Assembly (NCBI GenBank): GCA_024138025.1 | Contig: JAMXBD010000014.1 | Coordinates: 372,001-436,000 of the forward strand | Source of the DNA: Combretum micranthum | Taxonomy: Eukaryota; Streptophyta; Magnoliopsida; Myrtales; Combretaceae | Reading direction: 5' to 3' | Length of the DNA stretch: 64,000 nt | In this document: piece after piece, positions 1-13,687 of the stretch | Numbering within the stretch: the first letter of the stretch is position 1 | Layout: each line of letters begins with the position of its first letter | The notes under the pieces: model-generated | The model's input: the letters and a program-made list of their open reading frames with translations, nothing else | Told to the model about the DNA's origin: nothing | Database searches by the model: none | Translations under genes and position numbers: made by a program

Positions 1-920
1 ATTGTTTAGGAATTCATAGAATCAATAGACAATTAGAAGATCACATTCTAACATTTGTGTGCAAATGAACATAGCATACTATTTTCCTCTATCTTTCACT
101 ATGTCACTTCAACAATAGGTCGATAAAAGACTCACTAAAATTCATTGGTTCAAATCATCGAAATCCAATCTTCACAACTCTAAAGAGATTTTTTAGGTCA
201 TTGATTCAACACACCATGACTCACTCAAGAAGATTGTAATGGAAAGAACTCCACATAATGTTAAATTGGACTATCAAGCCAACCCAAATCATGAAAAAGG
301 GATATTTGATAGGTCTTAGAATAAGTATTATGATAAAAGGAAGGAGAAGATGTATGGGTCAACTACAACAATGAATTTCGGTAGATTTATGAGGAAGGTT
401 GCATTGAACTAAAATCTAACATTATAGGGTTTTATAGATTAAATAAGAGAGAAGTCTAATTGTATTTTTTATGATACTTTTTCATATCATTAGGAATAGG
501 ATAAACATTATAAAATGGTGCATCAATTGGTCGAGCATTGTCTCGATAAAGGTTTTTTTGAACCCAAGGATTCGATAATCTGAATGACATTGTTAAAAAT
601 GCAATAGATGAGAAGAAGACTAAGATGAACATGATAAAGATTAGGAAGATGATAAAGATTAGGTAGCTTATCGGTATCCTTTTTCTTTTTATTTTTTAAA
701 ATTATTTTTGTTGTTATATTTAATTTATATATTTTTATTTACTATACTATTTATTTAAATTAATGATTTGAACGAATTAGATGTTGCAGTGTGCTAATTG
801 TAAATGAAAAACTTCATAAAATTGGTGAAAGTCCTAGTTTGTAAACATTGGAAAATGTTAGTAACATGACCTTTACACTATATGATTGCACTTGTAAGCT
901 AGTGAAAGGGTCGATTCAAG
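1..920. other. AT-rich sequence with no recognisable gene
   Basis: No long reading frame, RNA gene or clear repeat is visible. Short stretches read like decayed coding sequence, but every frame is interrupted and no family can be named. It flanks the hAT element that begins at 921 and may belong to older transposon debris. Confidence 0.4.
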
Positions 921-1429
921 TAGACATCATCATGAGTTGGTTTTGAACCAGGAACCAACTCAACTCATCATCACTGCTTCTCAAATCAGTAACCGAACTG
1001 TAGGTAGCGGTTCAGAACTGTCTCACAACCTGCTGATTCTGGTAGGTTGAGACGGTTCATTACCTAAAACTGTCAATTTAAGTAGGTCCTAAACCACGTA
1101 GTCTTGAACTAGTTATGGACTCATGGAACCAGCGATTCCAAAGTAAGTCTAAACATAAATTTTTTTTGAAAAAAGGAAAACCAAAAAATAAAAGGAAGCT
1201 AAGAGGAGAGAGATGGTAGATGAAGACCTGTTTTTCCAATAGGTTCACGAATAGCTTTGCACAACATGTGTTCACGCTTCCAAGGAGAAATGTTAGACAT
1301 CATCATGTGATAAGCCAACCCATTTTTTTTAAAATAAAAAACAAACAGAAAAAAAAAAAAAGAAGCAAAAACCTTGATGATGTGAAGCCTGCACACCGCA
1401 AAATTGAATGTGGTGGTGAAAATTTAGAG

Positions 1430-1460
<31 letters not shown>

Positions 1461-2282
1461 ATGAGGGTGTTCTCATGTGCTTGACTAACCAAACTCCTTC
1501 ATATCTATAACACCTAAACCTTTCCTTAGAGAACCCTTAAAAGTTCCATTGTTGCTCCTCATTGTAGTTATTTTCACTACATAGAGTAGATAGCCTTCAG
1601 TCAAGTATAAGATAATTTCATGGTTGGGCAAGTTTAGTTTTTTAGGGAAAGAGGCTCTAAAGGCTAATGGGAAGTTCTTGGATCAAATGATGCCCTTTTG
1701 TTTTCTTCACAATTTGAGATGTGCATGCAAGTATGGACCCCATGATTTTTAAAGATTCATTTAAGGGAGCTTTTTAACAACATTTATATTCTCATCTATA
1801 TTTAATGTTAATCTTTTATTTATTGTCAAATTAAAAAAGTTATTGTAGGAAGCTTGAGCTTTTGCTTCTTTTCAATACATTATTAATCTTTTGTTAATTG
1901 TCATCCATATTGAATGTTAATCCTTTATATATTGTCAATACAGGGAGCTTTTCAACACCATTAGATCGTCAATATATTTAACATTAATTTTTTTTATTAT
2001 CAAATTAAAATAAAAATCTTGTGGGTCCGGTTCTTGTTTTTTACTATCTCAATTGAACATATTAGAGGAAAATGTTTTAATATTCATCCACATATATTTA
2101 CGTATTTGACTTTGGTTTGTCTAAACAATTAAAAAAATAATAATTGGACGGTTCATAGTTCCAGTAGAACTGGAACCAAATCGTAAGAGCCGTTGGTTCC
2201 TTAGAACTAGAAACCGGCCCAACCTTCACAGGTCTGGTTCTAGGTCTACAAAAATTGGAACCGCGAACCGTGACAATGTCTA
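921..2282. mobile_element. Non-autonomous hAT transposon
   Basis: The ends are imperfect inverted repeats: the left end starts tagacatcatcatgag, and the right end read in reverse starts tagacattgtcacgg. Both subterminal regions are rich in ggttc/gaacc motifs, as usual for plant hAT elements. The flanks gattcaag (913-920) and ggttcaag (2283-2290) match at 7 of 8 positions, the TSD length expected of hAT. The interior has no transposase and contains a short GA microsatellite near 1430-1460. A 124-residue frame on the minus strand across the right end is mostly a translation of the terminal repeat and is not treated as a gene. Confidence 0.7.
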
Positions 2283-4290
2283 GGTTCAAGGTTAAAAATT
2301 CATATTGATTTTTTTCTTGGACATGTTCGTCAATTTCCATCTTAGTGAAACATTCGAAACTTCTAACTACAATTGGCTCACCAACTCTTCTAATCTGACA
2401 AGACATATACTCTAATACTTCAATCATGAAAGAAAGAACTTGAAACTTTTCCACAAACGCGTGTAAGGTCATTTCAAGATCACTTCCTCCTTTGATATAT
2501 ATTGCAATTTTGCTTGTTGATTTGATCCAATAGTTTTAGGAATTAACATGTTGTTGACTAAGTCATGTTAAGTACAATTAAACGATTAATTCACTATTTG
2601 ACCATATTAGATTTTAGCCTTATCAAAATCATACTTTAGGCTATGATTTCAATAATCTCCCCCATTTTTATGATAACAAAATTCACTCCACCTCAATTTA
2701 GCTTTGCAACTTTTAGTTTTTAAGGAAAAAATTAACTTTAATGTGCAATGTCCAATTGAACAATTTTGATGAGGTAGATCGAAGGACAACTTTAATTCAT
2801 TTTTTTATGACTTTTTGCATATTAGCACATACACATTCCTAATTCTTCCCCTCTTTTGACCCCATAAAAAGATTGATTAGATCAATGCTCAATGATGAAG
2901 AGAAAGAGAGGATTAAGTGAACATTCAATAGAGTGACAACTTAAGACAAAGCACTTGCTCATATACTTGAAGACATATAGCAACTACAACAACATCAACC
3001 ACGACCAATTGGCATCACCCATGCTGATTAACATCAACCATAGCTATAAACTGCGATAAAGCCATTTTTATCAACACCCTTAAAAGCTAACGACGAGAAA
3101 AATGTAAAGGTAATAAGTTGTCAATAGTGTAATACCATAACAAAAAGTATCCATAAGATCCAAAACATAGTAAAAGTTGTACAACAAAAAAGGGCTAAAA
3201 TAGATCATTGCAAAGCAATCATAAAACTAACATCAACAAAACTCATTTAAAATAACACGTGAACATGGTCTTACTAACAAAGAAATGTCTAAAAGAGACC
3301 ATGAAAGAACCATCAATGGTCTTACTAACAATGGTCTTACTAATAAAGGACAACTAGGTCAAGCATCAAGATTGGCATTAACTAGAGGAGGTAAAGGAAG
3401 CAAGAGTAGTATGTGGACTCTTTTTTTTTTTTTTTTTTAACCATCAAGGTAGTATGTAGACTAAAAGCTTTAAAGAAGGCTCTCTATTCATAAAAAGGTT
3501 TCGTTTGACAACCTTAAAAGTGTCATAACAAGAACCTATATTAGATTTAAGAGAATGACATTCATCTTGAAGACGAACTTCAAGAGCCTAATACTTCTCA
3601 TGAGGGTATTGATAGCTAAATTGGACACAATCTGCTTGGGACTCTTGCTCTTTATAGTCCTCATCTTTCGATGACTTATATCAACATCACTTATGTTGGG
3701 ATTAGTTGATCTAAAACCTACTAAGAGGGGGCTAGGTTAACAGGTGTTGGATCACTCAATCCTAAAGCAAGCATTGAGCAAATCACTAATGCTATAGGTG
3801 CTAAGTTGAGTATTTATTAATTTAGTTTCAAAGTCAACAACCCATCTTAAAAGTTTAGTTACCAATCTACTTAGATGCAAGATAAAGTGAGGGGGGTTAT
3901 TGGGTACACTCTTGATGTAGTGGTGAATAACATCAAAATTATGAATCTAATGATTCCTTAAGATCCTCACCATTACCTACAAATCTTGTTGTGTGACCTT
4001 CGTTTATTACCCCTTTCTAGGCATATAATTATCAATGGTGAAGTGGTGGAGATGGTATGTTAGACTAAGCTAGGATGCATCAAGATCAGTAGTGGTTGCC
4101 CACTTATTTGCTCTAATATCACTAACATCAAATTGCTTCTCATAATAGAGGGGACCATAAAAGTTATTCATTAACTGAAAACCATCAATACCAACACTTA
4201 ATATGTCACAAATATCGTTATATGTTATATTAATCCATTGACTATAGAAATAAGTATTACCCATCCTCTCCCAGATCATCAATTAAATTA
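2283..4290 (-). pseudogene. Possible decayed copia (SIRE/Maximus-like) fragment
   Basis: On the minus strand near 2650-2690 a purine run (atgggggaga, preceded by a gttatcataaaaa stretch) resembles the polypurine tract at the 3' end of SIRE/Maximus copia elements, and an LTR-like AT-rich sequence follows it. Upstream on the same strand, 3.4-4.3 kb, are short frames interrupted by stops. One of 70 residues (4070-4282) and another segment near 3900-4060 vaguely resemble plant retrotransposon gag or transposon-protein domains. No catalytic motif is visible. The family assignment rests on resemblance of short stretches, so it is tentative; the hAT element at 921-2282 would have inserted into the LTR part. 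Confidence 0.3.
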
Positions 4291-6199
4291 CACTTGAAAT
4301 ACTCATTAGCTTTATCATTCATAGCAAGTGGAAATTTCAAATTTTCAATAGTTGGAATGTTGTTAAACTAACAGCTCCCTTATGAATTCAATGAATCTAA
4401 TATCTAATTTAATCATATAGTAAAATAACCATTTGATGATACTTAACACAGCTTAATCAACAACATGATTAATTCTCAAGAATAGTAGATTAAATTGATA
4501 AGTAAATAAATTAGGAAATGATCTCCAAATGGTCTTAAATGTGTTTGTGGAAAAATTACAAGTTCTTTCATGTAGGATTGAACTATTAGAGGTTTCCTAA
4601 CAAATGGATAGTAGAAGAGCTGGTGGACTAGCTATTGTCAGTGCTCTAAATGTCTCATTGTTTTGCCTAGTAGCTTTAAGTATTACAGGTTCTAAACAAA
4701 AACTTTGGTATGTATTTTACCTTAAAAAGGCTCCTTCACTAGCCTATAAGAGTAGCTCATATGGTAAAATTATTATTCTTGTGGTCTGTTCATAAGAAAA
4801 TAATTATTGGATTTCATTTAATATAGATGGACTATTTATAATTAGCTTAAGGCAAACTTAAACAAAGAGATTAAGCCATTTACTTACTATAAATCAAATT
4901 TACTTCTTGTATTCTTAAATTTGTTTATGCAAGTGAAAATGTAGGATAAGTGATTTAAATTTGCAAATTGTCAGAAGAGTGCATTACGTTTGTGTGAAGT
5001 TGTAATTTTGAAACATGTGTAGCTTTTTGGAGCATCCTTTTGGTGATTAATATAGTGGTTATGAAGTCATCGATCAAAGGGATTGGTGTCTGTTGAGAAT
5101 AAGGACAATTGGAACTCCCCTTTACATTCAAGCTTAATCTTCATATCTCTTCTCTATTTAGTTTCCAACATTTTTACCTAGTGTTTACTTATCTTATTGT
5201 TATTAATTAAATTGCTACGATTCAAATTACAACAAACTCAGTTTGCCCCTAATAATTTAGCATTGTATATTTTTAAGTCAATTCTAATTAGAAAGAAGAA
5301 AAATTATAATTGATATTTATTTCTTTAGGGGAATTTACAAAACATATAGAATTTAGTTAAAAAAGGCTTTGGATTTGGAAGGGGAATAAAAACTTTATCC
5401 AACTAACCAAATAAAATTATGATTTAGTTCATAATCTAGTTATTATTTCATAGTGGATTCGATTTTCTACATTCTATTTGATTGAACCAAAAAGACTTCT
5501 TTTCATGATTCTTTTTTTTTCCCCTTTGCCTTGCTAGTTTTGATTAGTTTTAGCATAGTTTTACTTTGTTCAATTTTTTAGTACTTAGATTATAGTTGAA
5601 TCAATATTGATCTAGTTAATTTAACCTTCTAGAGAATCATACCATTCACTTTATATTATTTGATCAACCTAGTATACTTGCTTGAATTCAATTATTTAAA
5701 ATTCTTTAGATCAAGTTTTTGATGTGGGACCTTCACTTAATGATGGTTTTTGCAAATGATACTATTTTCGTTATATTAGAGACTTGGCAACATTTCCAAT
5801 GGAGAATTATTTTTAAGATGTCTTTTACAATGCTTGTTGTTGATTTTGAATTCCAAAAAATGATAGTTAAATCAAATGAAAAGGGTGCAATGAACATATG
5901 TATGAACGGAACCATAGCAAACTTAAGGATCTCAAGTACAATAAAATCGACTATTTTAATTCAAATGATTATTGCAACTATAAGTAGTTTAGAGGGGATG
6001 ATAGTGATGATCGTGTGACTTTAAGGAGAAAGATAAGTAATTATCCATTTAGAGTGGTGAGGTGAGTACCAAGTTTCAATATTATAGCATTTGTTTTATT
6101 ATTATAGGAATTGAAAGAGGTTATCATGTGATGGTCAATTTCTTAACAAAAAGAGATAAAATTCACAAAAGCTTGCTCATCAATAGTTAAGGCCATATG
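4291..6199. other. AT-rich sequence without a supported gene
   Basis: No gene is supported. The last 500 bases (from about 5700, plus strand) may be the extreme N-terminal part of the MULE-like remnant that follows, but they are too degraded to assign. The rest shows nothing beyond homopolymer runs. Confidence 0.4.
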
Positions 6200-8240
6200 T
6201 ACTAGGAAGGTGGTTGTCCTTGGTTTATTTCATGTGCTAAAAAAAGCAAATATGGGCTCGTCTCATGTCCACTCTCGATGAATGACATGAGTGTAGCACC
6301 ACTTCTAACAATAAAAAGGTCACAAGTAGATAGTTGTCTATATAGTTTAGTATGACAATCAAGAGAATACCCAGTATTAAAGCTCAAGGAAATGAAGGAC
6401 CTTGTGAAGAGCCAAATTGAGGTAGGTGTGTCTATCACAAAGATGTTAAGGATATGCCTATTGTTACAAAATAGTTTATTGGAAAATTGTTGAGTATAGA
6501 AGGTTATGGGATTAAGCCAAAGAATTTCATAGTACAAACCTAACAACCTCTATGAAATTGAACGTATGGAAGGCTAACTGAAATGCTTCCATGCATCAAT
6601 TTCATGTGTGTGTGTGTATGCATGTAATAGAAAGTTTCTAGTTGATTATTGAAGAGTAATGGGATAGGATCATCATTTACAATTACTGGGGGGCTAACCC
6701 AGGCATGGGGCTTAGTGTTGGGTTTATCATTATGAGCAACAAGTAAAAGGTACTTATACAAATTCATACATATTATTGATCATCTTTTACTTGTTATTTG
6801 ATTACAAATTGTTTTTTATCATTGTAAATTTTCTATTATAACCTTTTATTGTTGTAAATAGTTTAGAGAAATTCAAAGGAAAGGATCTTTAGCAATAGTT
6901 TTAAAAGACAACAAAGAGCACTATTGTAATTGACACAGCACATATATAGAGGAGTTGAAAAGCAATGTTTATGGATAGGTATGCATGCTTGACGAAACTA
7001 GAGCCCATTCGCTAGTGTAAGAGTTATTTCAACTTAACATGTGAAATTTGACATTGTTAACAACAATTTATATGAACAATTCAACAGTATGATAGTCACT
7101 GAACATAACTTGGATATTACACCTCTGTTGGAAGAATCTACGAGAGAGTTTTGTTGTGCATGCAAAAAAATCATGACAAAGCGTCAAAGAGGGCAACAAA
7201 CATTGGTCTTATGATTACACAGAAGATTGAGGAGAGTTGTAGTTATTAAATTATTTGGAATAGAAATTATGGGTGCAAAATATTGCGTGTTTTAGTGAAA
7301 TTTTATGTTTTGTCAAACCGAAGAGAGTGTTCCAGCAAAGCACAGTTACTAGTTGGTATTTAGGATTGTAAACAAGTTGAGTTAAAGATGATATAGTATC
7401 AAGCTCGAACTCGACTCGAATAAAAAACTCAAAACTCCAAGTTAACTCGAACTCAATCGAGTTTTAAGTTTTAAACTCGAACTCCGCTAAAATTGATACT
7501 TGATGAGCTCATGCTTGATTTAGATAGGCTCAATTATTCTTATAAAAACTAATTAGATTAAAAAATAAGTTATAATTTGGGAATATAATAGAGCTTGTAG
7601 TTGACTTGGTCTTAAAATATTATAAATGCAGACTATTAGAAAAAATAAACTTTATAATTTCTTTATAAAAAATCTAAAAAGCTTGATTAAACTTGTGAGC
7701 CACTCAAATTAAGTATTTCAACACTCGAACTCAATAACTACTTGAGTAACTCGAACTCAGGCTCAACTCGATTGCAGTCAAGTTGAATTCAAGCTATCAC
7801 CAAGTTAAACTCAAGTAGCTCGCGAGTAAGATCGACTTGCTCACAACCTCCTTGATATACCCTATGCACATGCTATTAGTATGATCTTGAACAAACAACA
7901 TGGTTTAATTGAATATGTAGATGCATGCTATAGTAAGAATCAATACTCAAAAGCTTATGAGTACATGATGTTGCCTATTAAAGGGAAAACGTTTTCGAAA
8001 AGTATAAAAGAAAAGATCTTCAGCCTTTACCACGACGCATAATGCCTAGGCAACCTAAGAAAAAGGAGGAATTACCAAGCGAAAGGAGGCACCATAGGGA
8101 AAACATATGTCAAGCACGGGAATGGCGATGGAAATACACTTTGCAAGCAGGCTGGTAATAACAAGCGATCTTCTCCAAATTATACTTATGCTAATGGAAA
8201 ACAATTACAATCCACTATTGGTCCAAGCTTGTATTATTCT
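6200..8240 (+). pseudogene. MULE (MuDR-type) transposase remnant
   Basis: Plus-strand frames, broken by shifts and stops, match the layout of plant Mutator-like transposases. Near 6200-6540 is an N-terminal-like segment (GCPWFISCAKKS, later KLKEMKDLVKSQIEVG). Near 7060-7190 is a segment like the part after the catalytic core (LYEQFNSMIVTEHNLDITPL). At 7350-7361 plus 7861-8040 is the SWIM zinc-finger region (G-I-S-Y-A-H-A-I, normally GIPCAHAI) followed by EYVDACYSK. Near 8110-8175 is a zinc-knuckle tail (CKQAGNNKRSS) that has lost its His and last Cys. The central DDE core could not be recognised. A 491-bp hAT-like element splits the SWIM segment. The gene is dead. Confidence 0.6.
7362..7852. 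mobile_element. Small hAT-like MITE inside the MULE remnant
   Basis: It is a 491-bp element with repeated ctcgaactcga-type motifs, a common plant non-autonomous hAT pattern. The left end aggattgtaaacaagt and the reversed right end aggaggttgtgagcaagt form imperfect inverted repeats. The flanks tggtattt and tgatatac are a decayed candidate 8-bp duplication (5 of 8 match). Removing the element and one flank copy restores the transposase frame across the junction (G-I-S-Y-A-H-A), which independently supports these borders. Confidence 0.65.
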
Positions 8241-10043
8241 TGTTTATGCTATAGTAACATACTCTTATAGTGTTGTTACTAAACATTGCTTATTAGTGAG
8301 TACAAAAACGACCAAGATTGCCAACATTGACCTATACAAGCGGCTTAAATCGAAAATGGCCACAATCCCCGATTTCAAGCGTATTGTAGCTGCTCTTTTC
8401 TATTTTCCAATTCTGCAGCATAGTTCTGTTACTTTTTTTTTTTTTTTCAGTTGTGAAATAAATTCAAATTAATGCTAGCAAATGCATGACTATGACCTAA
8501 TTATGTTTAGATTAAGCGATTGGATTCTTGTTATTGAATTAAGATGGAAAAGCAATATGCATTCGTTGTTACATGGAGGATCAATCATATGTAACTGTGT
8601 TCTATTATAAGCCAGCCTTCCTTTTATTTAGTAGAGAACTGGTATAACTACTAATGACAACCTCCTCGCAATAAGATACAACTTTCTTCCATTAGGATTG
8701 CAATGTTAGTGCCGACTAATGATAACTTCGCCTGAATATGTTGTAATTTTCCTCAAGTCCCCAAATGCCATAGTTCCAAAATTGATTATGTCATGTCCAT
8801 CTCAAGTTGGTCATATAGGCAATGAAGCTGGACAAGCTAAGTCAAGCATGCACTCCAAGTGCACCAAGGACCTAAGACAGTGTGTGTACAAGCCCGTTAT
8901 GAAGTGCGCATGAAGAGGACCGCATTGAAGACATGCACCAAGATTGGTGGAAGGGGATTTACTTCACCAATGAATTGAAGGAGCCCTCTTGAGCGTACAA
9001 TAAGAGGGTACTGCGTTGAAGACATGCCATCAAATAAGGATGATCCACTCATTTTTTATTGGTGGAGTGTGTTGCATTTTTTCCCTTGTTCCTAGGCCAT
9101 AGTACCAGCACTTCATAAATGTTTGTGTAAAATTTTGTAAAGAAGTGGTAATTTTTTGTAATTGTTTGCCTTATGATGTCATTTCATATTATTTTGTCAA
9201 CAAATGTAAAGTCACAACAATTGAAAGAATATGAAATTCCTGTGTATTTGGTTTCATGTGAAATCAATAATTTCTTCACTCCATTACTTGATTTCCTTTA
9301 TATATTGCCCTATTTGTCTATTCAGTTTGTGAAATGAATAAGAGTATAACTAAATTGTTATTGCTATTTATTCGTTTTTTTTTTATTTAAATCAAGGTGT
9401 TTTAAAAAAAATTATAAAAAAAATCTAGCATTGAATTGGTATTCATATATTTGAATATTTAATTACTATTTAATATATTTTGAAATAGGAATTCTATGAG
9501 TGTAATGAAATTACTATCTTATTATTACACGCAACTGAATGACTAGTATATTTCATATGGTGGAATGGTCTTGACGGATATTGCATTAACTGCAGTTATA
9601 GAGGGGTCTTGATGGAATGGTTAATTTACGGCACTACTTACTTTCAGTTATATAATGCAATATATTTTTAAGGTTTCTTTATCTTTTCGAGTATGCTTAT
9701 TTGTTTTGTTAAAACAGGAAAATGGTGGAGATTGCTTGATGAATCTCATACTTGAATAATAAATCTGTATCAATAACTAAATGAACACAAATATTTGGCA
9801 TCTAATTTAGGAAATATTATCTGAACGAGTTGAACAGTATATAATGCTAAACATATGGAGGAGGCCAACTCAGTTCACAATTTCACTTCTGTTCTGTGTA
9901 GTTATTAATTTTGCCCAGCAAATATTCAATAAATATGATAACAGAAATTTGCTTTTCTGGAAATTTTCAACAAACTTGCATACTTCTTAGGTTGTTATTT
10001 CACTGTTTCCAGTCTTTTAAATTACTTTATTAATTTATTTGTT
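8241..10043. other. Intergenic AT-rich sequence
   Basis: No gene, RNA or structured repeat is supported. Short frames exist but have no recognisable domain. The first part may be the untranslated tail of the MULE remnant. Confidence 0.4.
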
Positions 10044-10360
10044 GGATTAATGTCAAAAATGGTACTTGAACTTTCTATGAAAGTTCAATCAGCAAATACC
10101 TGAAATTTAGTTTTAAATAATTTAATGTCTGAACTTTTGCAAAAAGCTTAACTAGATACCTGAAGCAATTTTGGTTTTGAACAATTCAAGTAGGAAATAC
10201 GTACGTGAAAACTTGCTTCAGATATCAAATTGTTTAAAACCAAACATCAAGTAGAAAAAATAAATGTGAAAACTTGCTTCAGATACTAGATTGTTTAAAA
10301 TCAAACTTCGGATACCTGATTGAATTCTTTGTAAAAATTCAGGTACAATGACATTATCCC
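10044..10360. mobile_element. Foldback MITE with internal repeats
   Basis: It is about 317 bp long with imperfect inverted ends. The left end reads ggattaatgtcaaaaatgg; the right end reversed reads gggataatgtcattgtacc. Both continue into related 'acttgaa/cctgaa' and 'ttcaatcag' motifs, so the inversion extends tens of bases inward. Inside, the block 'gtgaaaacttgcttcagat' occurs twice and a related block occurs in reverse. There is no coding capacity. The superfamily is uncertain. Confidence 0.6.
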
Positions 10361-13300
10361 TTTATCCATTTACTGATCCAAGAATGCGAAAAGCAATCCT
10401 TATATGTTTCATTGTAAATGTATATTGAGCATATCTATGGCTCCCCTCTATAAGCGAACTTATTGAGCTGTAGCCATAGCTTGCAAGACATTAAGCACAT
10501 CCATGACCTTTACTAATAATTTGGAAATGAATTTAGGCCGCACGTAGCATCAGATTTTTAGTTCTATGTTTCTAATTTTAAAGCAACCTTTAAATTTGTC
10601 AATAATGCACTTGATCCTACATGAAGGCTAAGAATGGAGCCATTTCAGAAATGGCCCATGTGTCTGATTTGCTAGGAAATGGAGATTGATTTACTAGAGA
10701 TTAGAGCGCTATAACTTATCAGTTACCTATGTTATTAAGTAATTGATTCGTTTTTAACCTTTGCAATCTTATCAATCATTTAGGGATTGTGGTAAACTCC
10801 TTTTTTGGGCCATTAAGTGACTGCGAATAATATTAATCGTTATTCTAATTACAATAATAGTTCATATTTATTATTGATGAGTTCTATCTAACATCACTTA
10901 TGCCCATATCCAATGATGATCCATTTGGGTCCAACGTCGCTTGGGTATACCCCCCTCCTCCCTACAAACCCTTTTATAAGGCATAGCCTACTTAAATTCC
11001 GACATTATGAAACCATTTGGCACTGTTAATAAAAATAAAAAAATAAAATTAGATTTACAAATCGATTTTATTATCTAATTTTATTTTAGTCACAACATAT
11101 TATGTACTAACCCCTTTTACATAACCAGGCCAATATGCCATATATATTTTGGTCACATAGCACTCAAACAAAACATATAAAGTGTTTGGCCTAAATTTTT
11201 TTTTTCCATTAAGCTTGTTCATTTTTAGTCTAAAAATAGAAAATTATTTGTGCAAACATGGCTATAATTCTTATTATAAATTCCATTATAAGCATTTAGT
11301 AAAATAAAAGACAATTATAAGAAGTTGTTTTCCGATCTGATACTATGATATATTTATTTTAAAATTTTTTTAATCAACAAAACAAGTTTTACTAAGAGAA
11401 GGAACACAATTATTAAATGTTTTGAGTTACGGCTGTTTGAGTTTACAAATAAATTAATAAATGGATCATATTGCATTTTACTATTGTATGCTTCTACATT
11501 TAACCTTGTCAAGCAACTTACAAATAATATATCGTACACAATGCCTCATATCATTATCTACTCTATTATAATTAAACCAAAACCCATTTCATTCGACTCC
11601 AATTTTTTAACCTATCCTTCGATATTTGTTTTTTTTTTTTTTTCCATGATCATGCATGTGCTCAACTTGATTGTACCTTCATAATTTTTTGACACCATTT
11701 TAATTAATTTTTGTACATGCAATATATGTGCCCAACTACTAGTAGTATATTATGATAGCACATGCTATATAGCTATTGTATATTAATATATATCTGTATG
11801 TATGTATGTACATATATATTACATTACCATTGATAAATTTTGATATATTATCATACACTAAGATTCAAGTCACATTATATCATATATAATATATATATTT
11901 ATAAGCTTCATAAACATATATATTGAAACGTGAGAGAGATGATTGAGAGTGACTTCTCAAGTAATGGTTTGATTGTATTTTTTATAATATAATATATTTT
12001 GAAATATGTTGCTTACTCAGATACATTTCTTAAAATAAGAGTATCCTTTTAATTGGCATTTCCTATCTATTACTAGCACAATTTATTTTAAACTGAATTG
12101 TTTTCAAGAATTCGCAACGTACGTGTATTTAAATAGCGGATGGCAGCCATTATGTTTGAATTTGATAAGTTTAAGTATAAAAAACCTGTCGGCATACCTC
12201 CCTTTTTGCCTTTGTTGACTCATTATCTATATCGCACCTAATAAAACCCATCAATTCAAAAAGCTATAATGCAAGCAACCTTTGTTACCAATCAAACAAC
12301 TTAATTCATAATCATTTTAGTTGGTGAGATTGTTATGACTTAAGGTAATACAACACTATCTCCCTTTCCCATTAAGGTTGCCCTTTTACGCTCAATCATG
12401 AAACACCTTACCAAAAGAGGTTAAAACTTTACAACGAAGAAAGAACATTGATTTTGCCTTTTTTTACTTGGTCAATCACGAAACACAAACATAGAAGTCA
12501 TATATCCTAAATAAGGTAGCTAGTTAATTAGGACTTTATTTTATGTCCGTATATAAAGTTGATAGATGATTGTGACTAACTTCAGTGGATAGCATAGTTT
12601 TAATGGCAATAGCCGGTATTCAAATGTTAAAATGATCGAATGAAATTTCTTTGGCTTGTGAAATGGAAAACGGAACAAATTCAACCATAGGAGGAAATTG
12701 CGTGGACGGAGGAAAAGGGAAGAGAGGAATAAATTAAGGTTCTATTGAATTGAAAAGTGGGAAAATAATTAAATGCAATATAATAAATTTGAAGAAAAAC
12801 TATTATATACTATATATTTATGAAGATTTTGGGAAAAAAAATAAATTATTAACACATGCAATTGATGTATTCAATTCCGAATTAAATTGTATAACTATTT
12901 AAAACTTGTAAAGATAAAATTAATTAGAATTATTATTTCAATTGTGTTATCATGATCAAATATCAACAAATGAAAGATACGCGGCATTTTTATGTTCAAT
13001 GTTCATGAACAATTTTTTCAACTTGCCAAGTGTACTATTATAATCAAATGTTAGTAATATAAAGATGAACAAGGCACTTTAACGTTCAATGTTGAAGAGT
13101 AATTATTGTATCATATAGCTCAATTACATATTTAATCATTGAAAAAAAAAATTAAACTATATATTTTATCTACATTTAGTTAAACCACTTAATTTTGTAA
13201 GAATTGTGAAGAATTAAATTAATTAGCATATCACTCCGAAGCCTACAATTATTATCAAATATGATAAGGAACATTAAATTAACTAACATATATCCATAAA

Positions 13301-13399
13301 TTGCATAAATTTTATGTAAATGTGTAAAAGTTTAACTAATTTTTATTTGCAAATTTATTTGAAAATTATGCATTGGAAATATAGAAGTGACCCTTCAAA
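10361..13399. other. AT-rich intergenic sequence
   Basis: The stretch is very AT-rich, with TATG/ATAT microsatellite patches near 11,790-11,900. No coding region, RNA gene or clear transposon boundary is visible. Confidence 0.4.
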
Positions 13400-13687
13400 C
13401 AACCAATTGAGTTATGTTATGGTGAAAATGGTGTCTTGTTGTAAAATGAGCATTTTACCAAGGAAAATAGCCCTATTTTGTGAAATAAGTCATACACCTA
13501 GGAATTACATGAAGTTATGGTTATAATGGTGATGATGTGGTGAAATGAGCTTGTAACAATTAATTTAGCCATACTTAGGTGAAATGAGTCTTAAAACGAA
13601 GAATTTCATATGTTCTATGGTGATAACGGTGCTAAAGTGGTAAAATGAGCCTTATAACAAGTAATTGGGACATGTTACGATGAATAC

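Noticed and set aside
2098..2472. 124-residue minus-strand frame
   Set aside because: Half of it is a translation of the hAT right terminal region; the remainder has no support as a gene.
8107..8472. 121-residue plus-strand frame
   Set aside because: It overlaps the zinc-knuckle tail of the MULE remnant in another frame and shows no recognisable domain.
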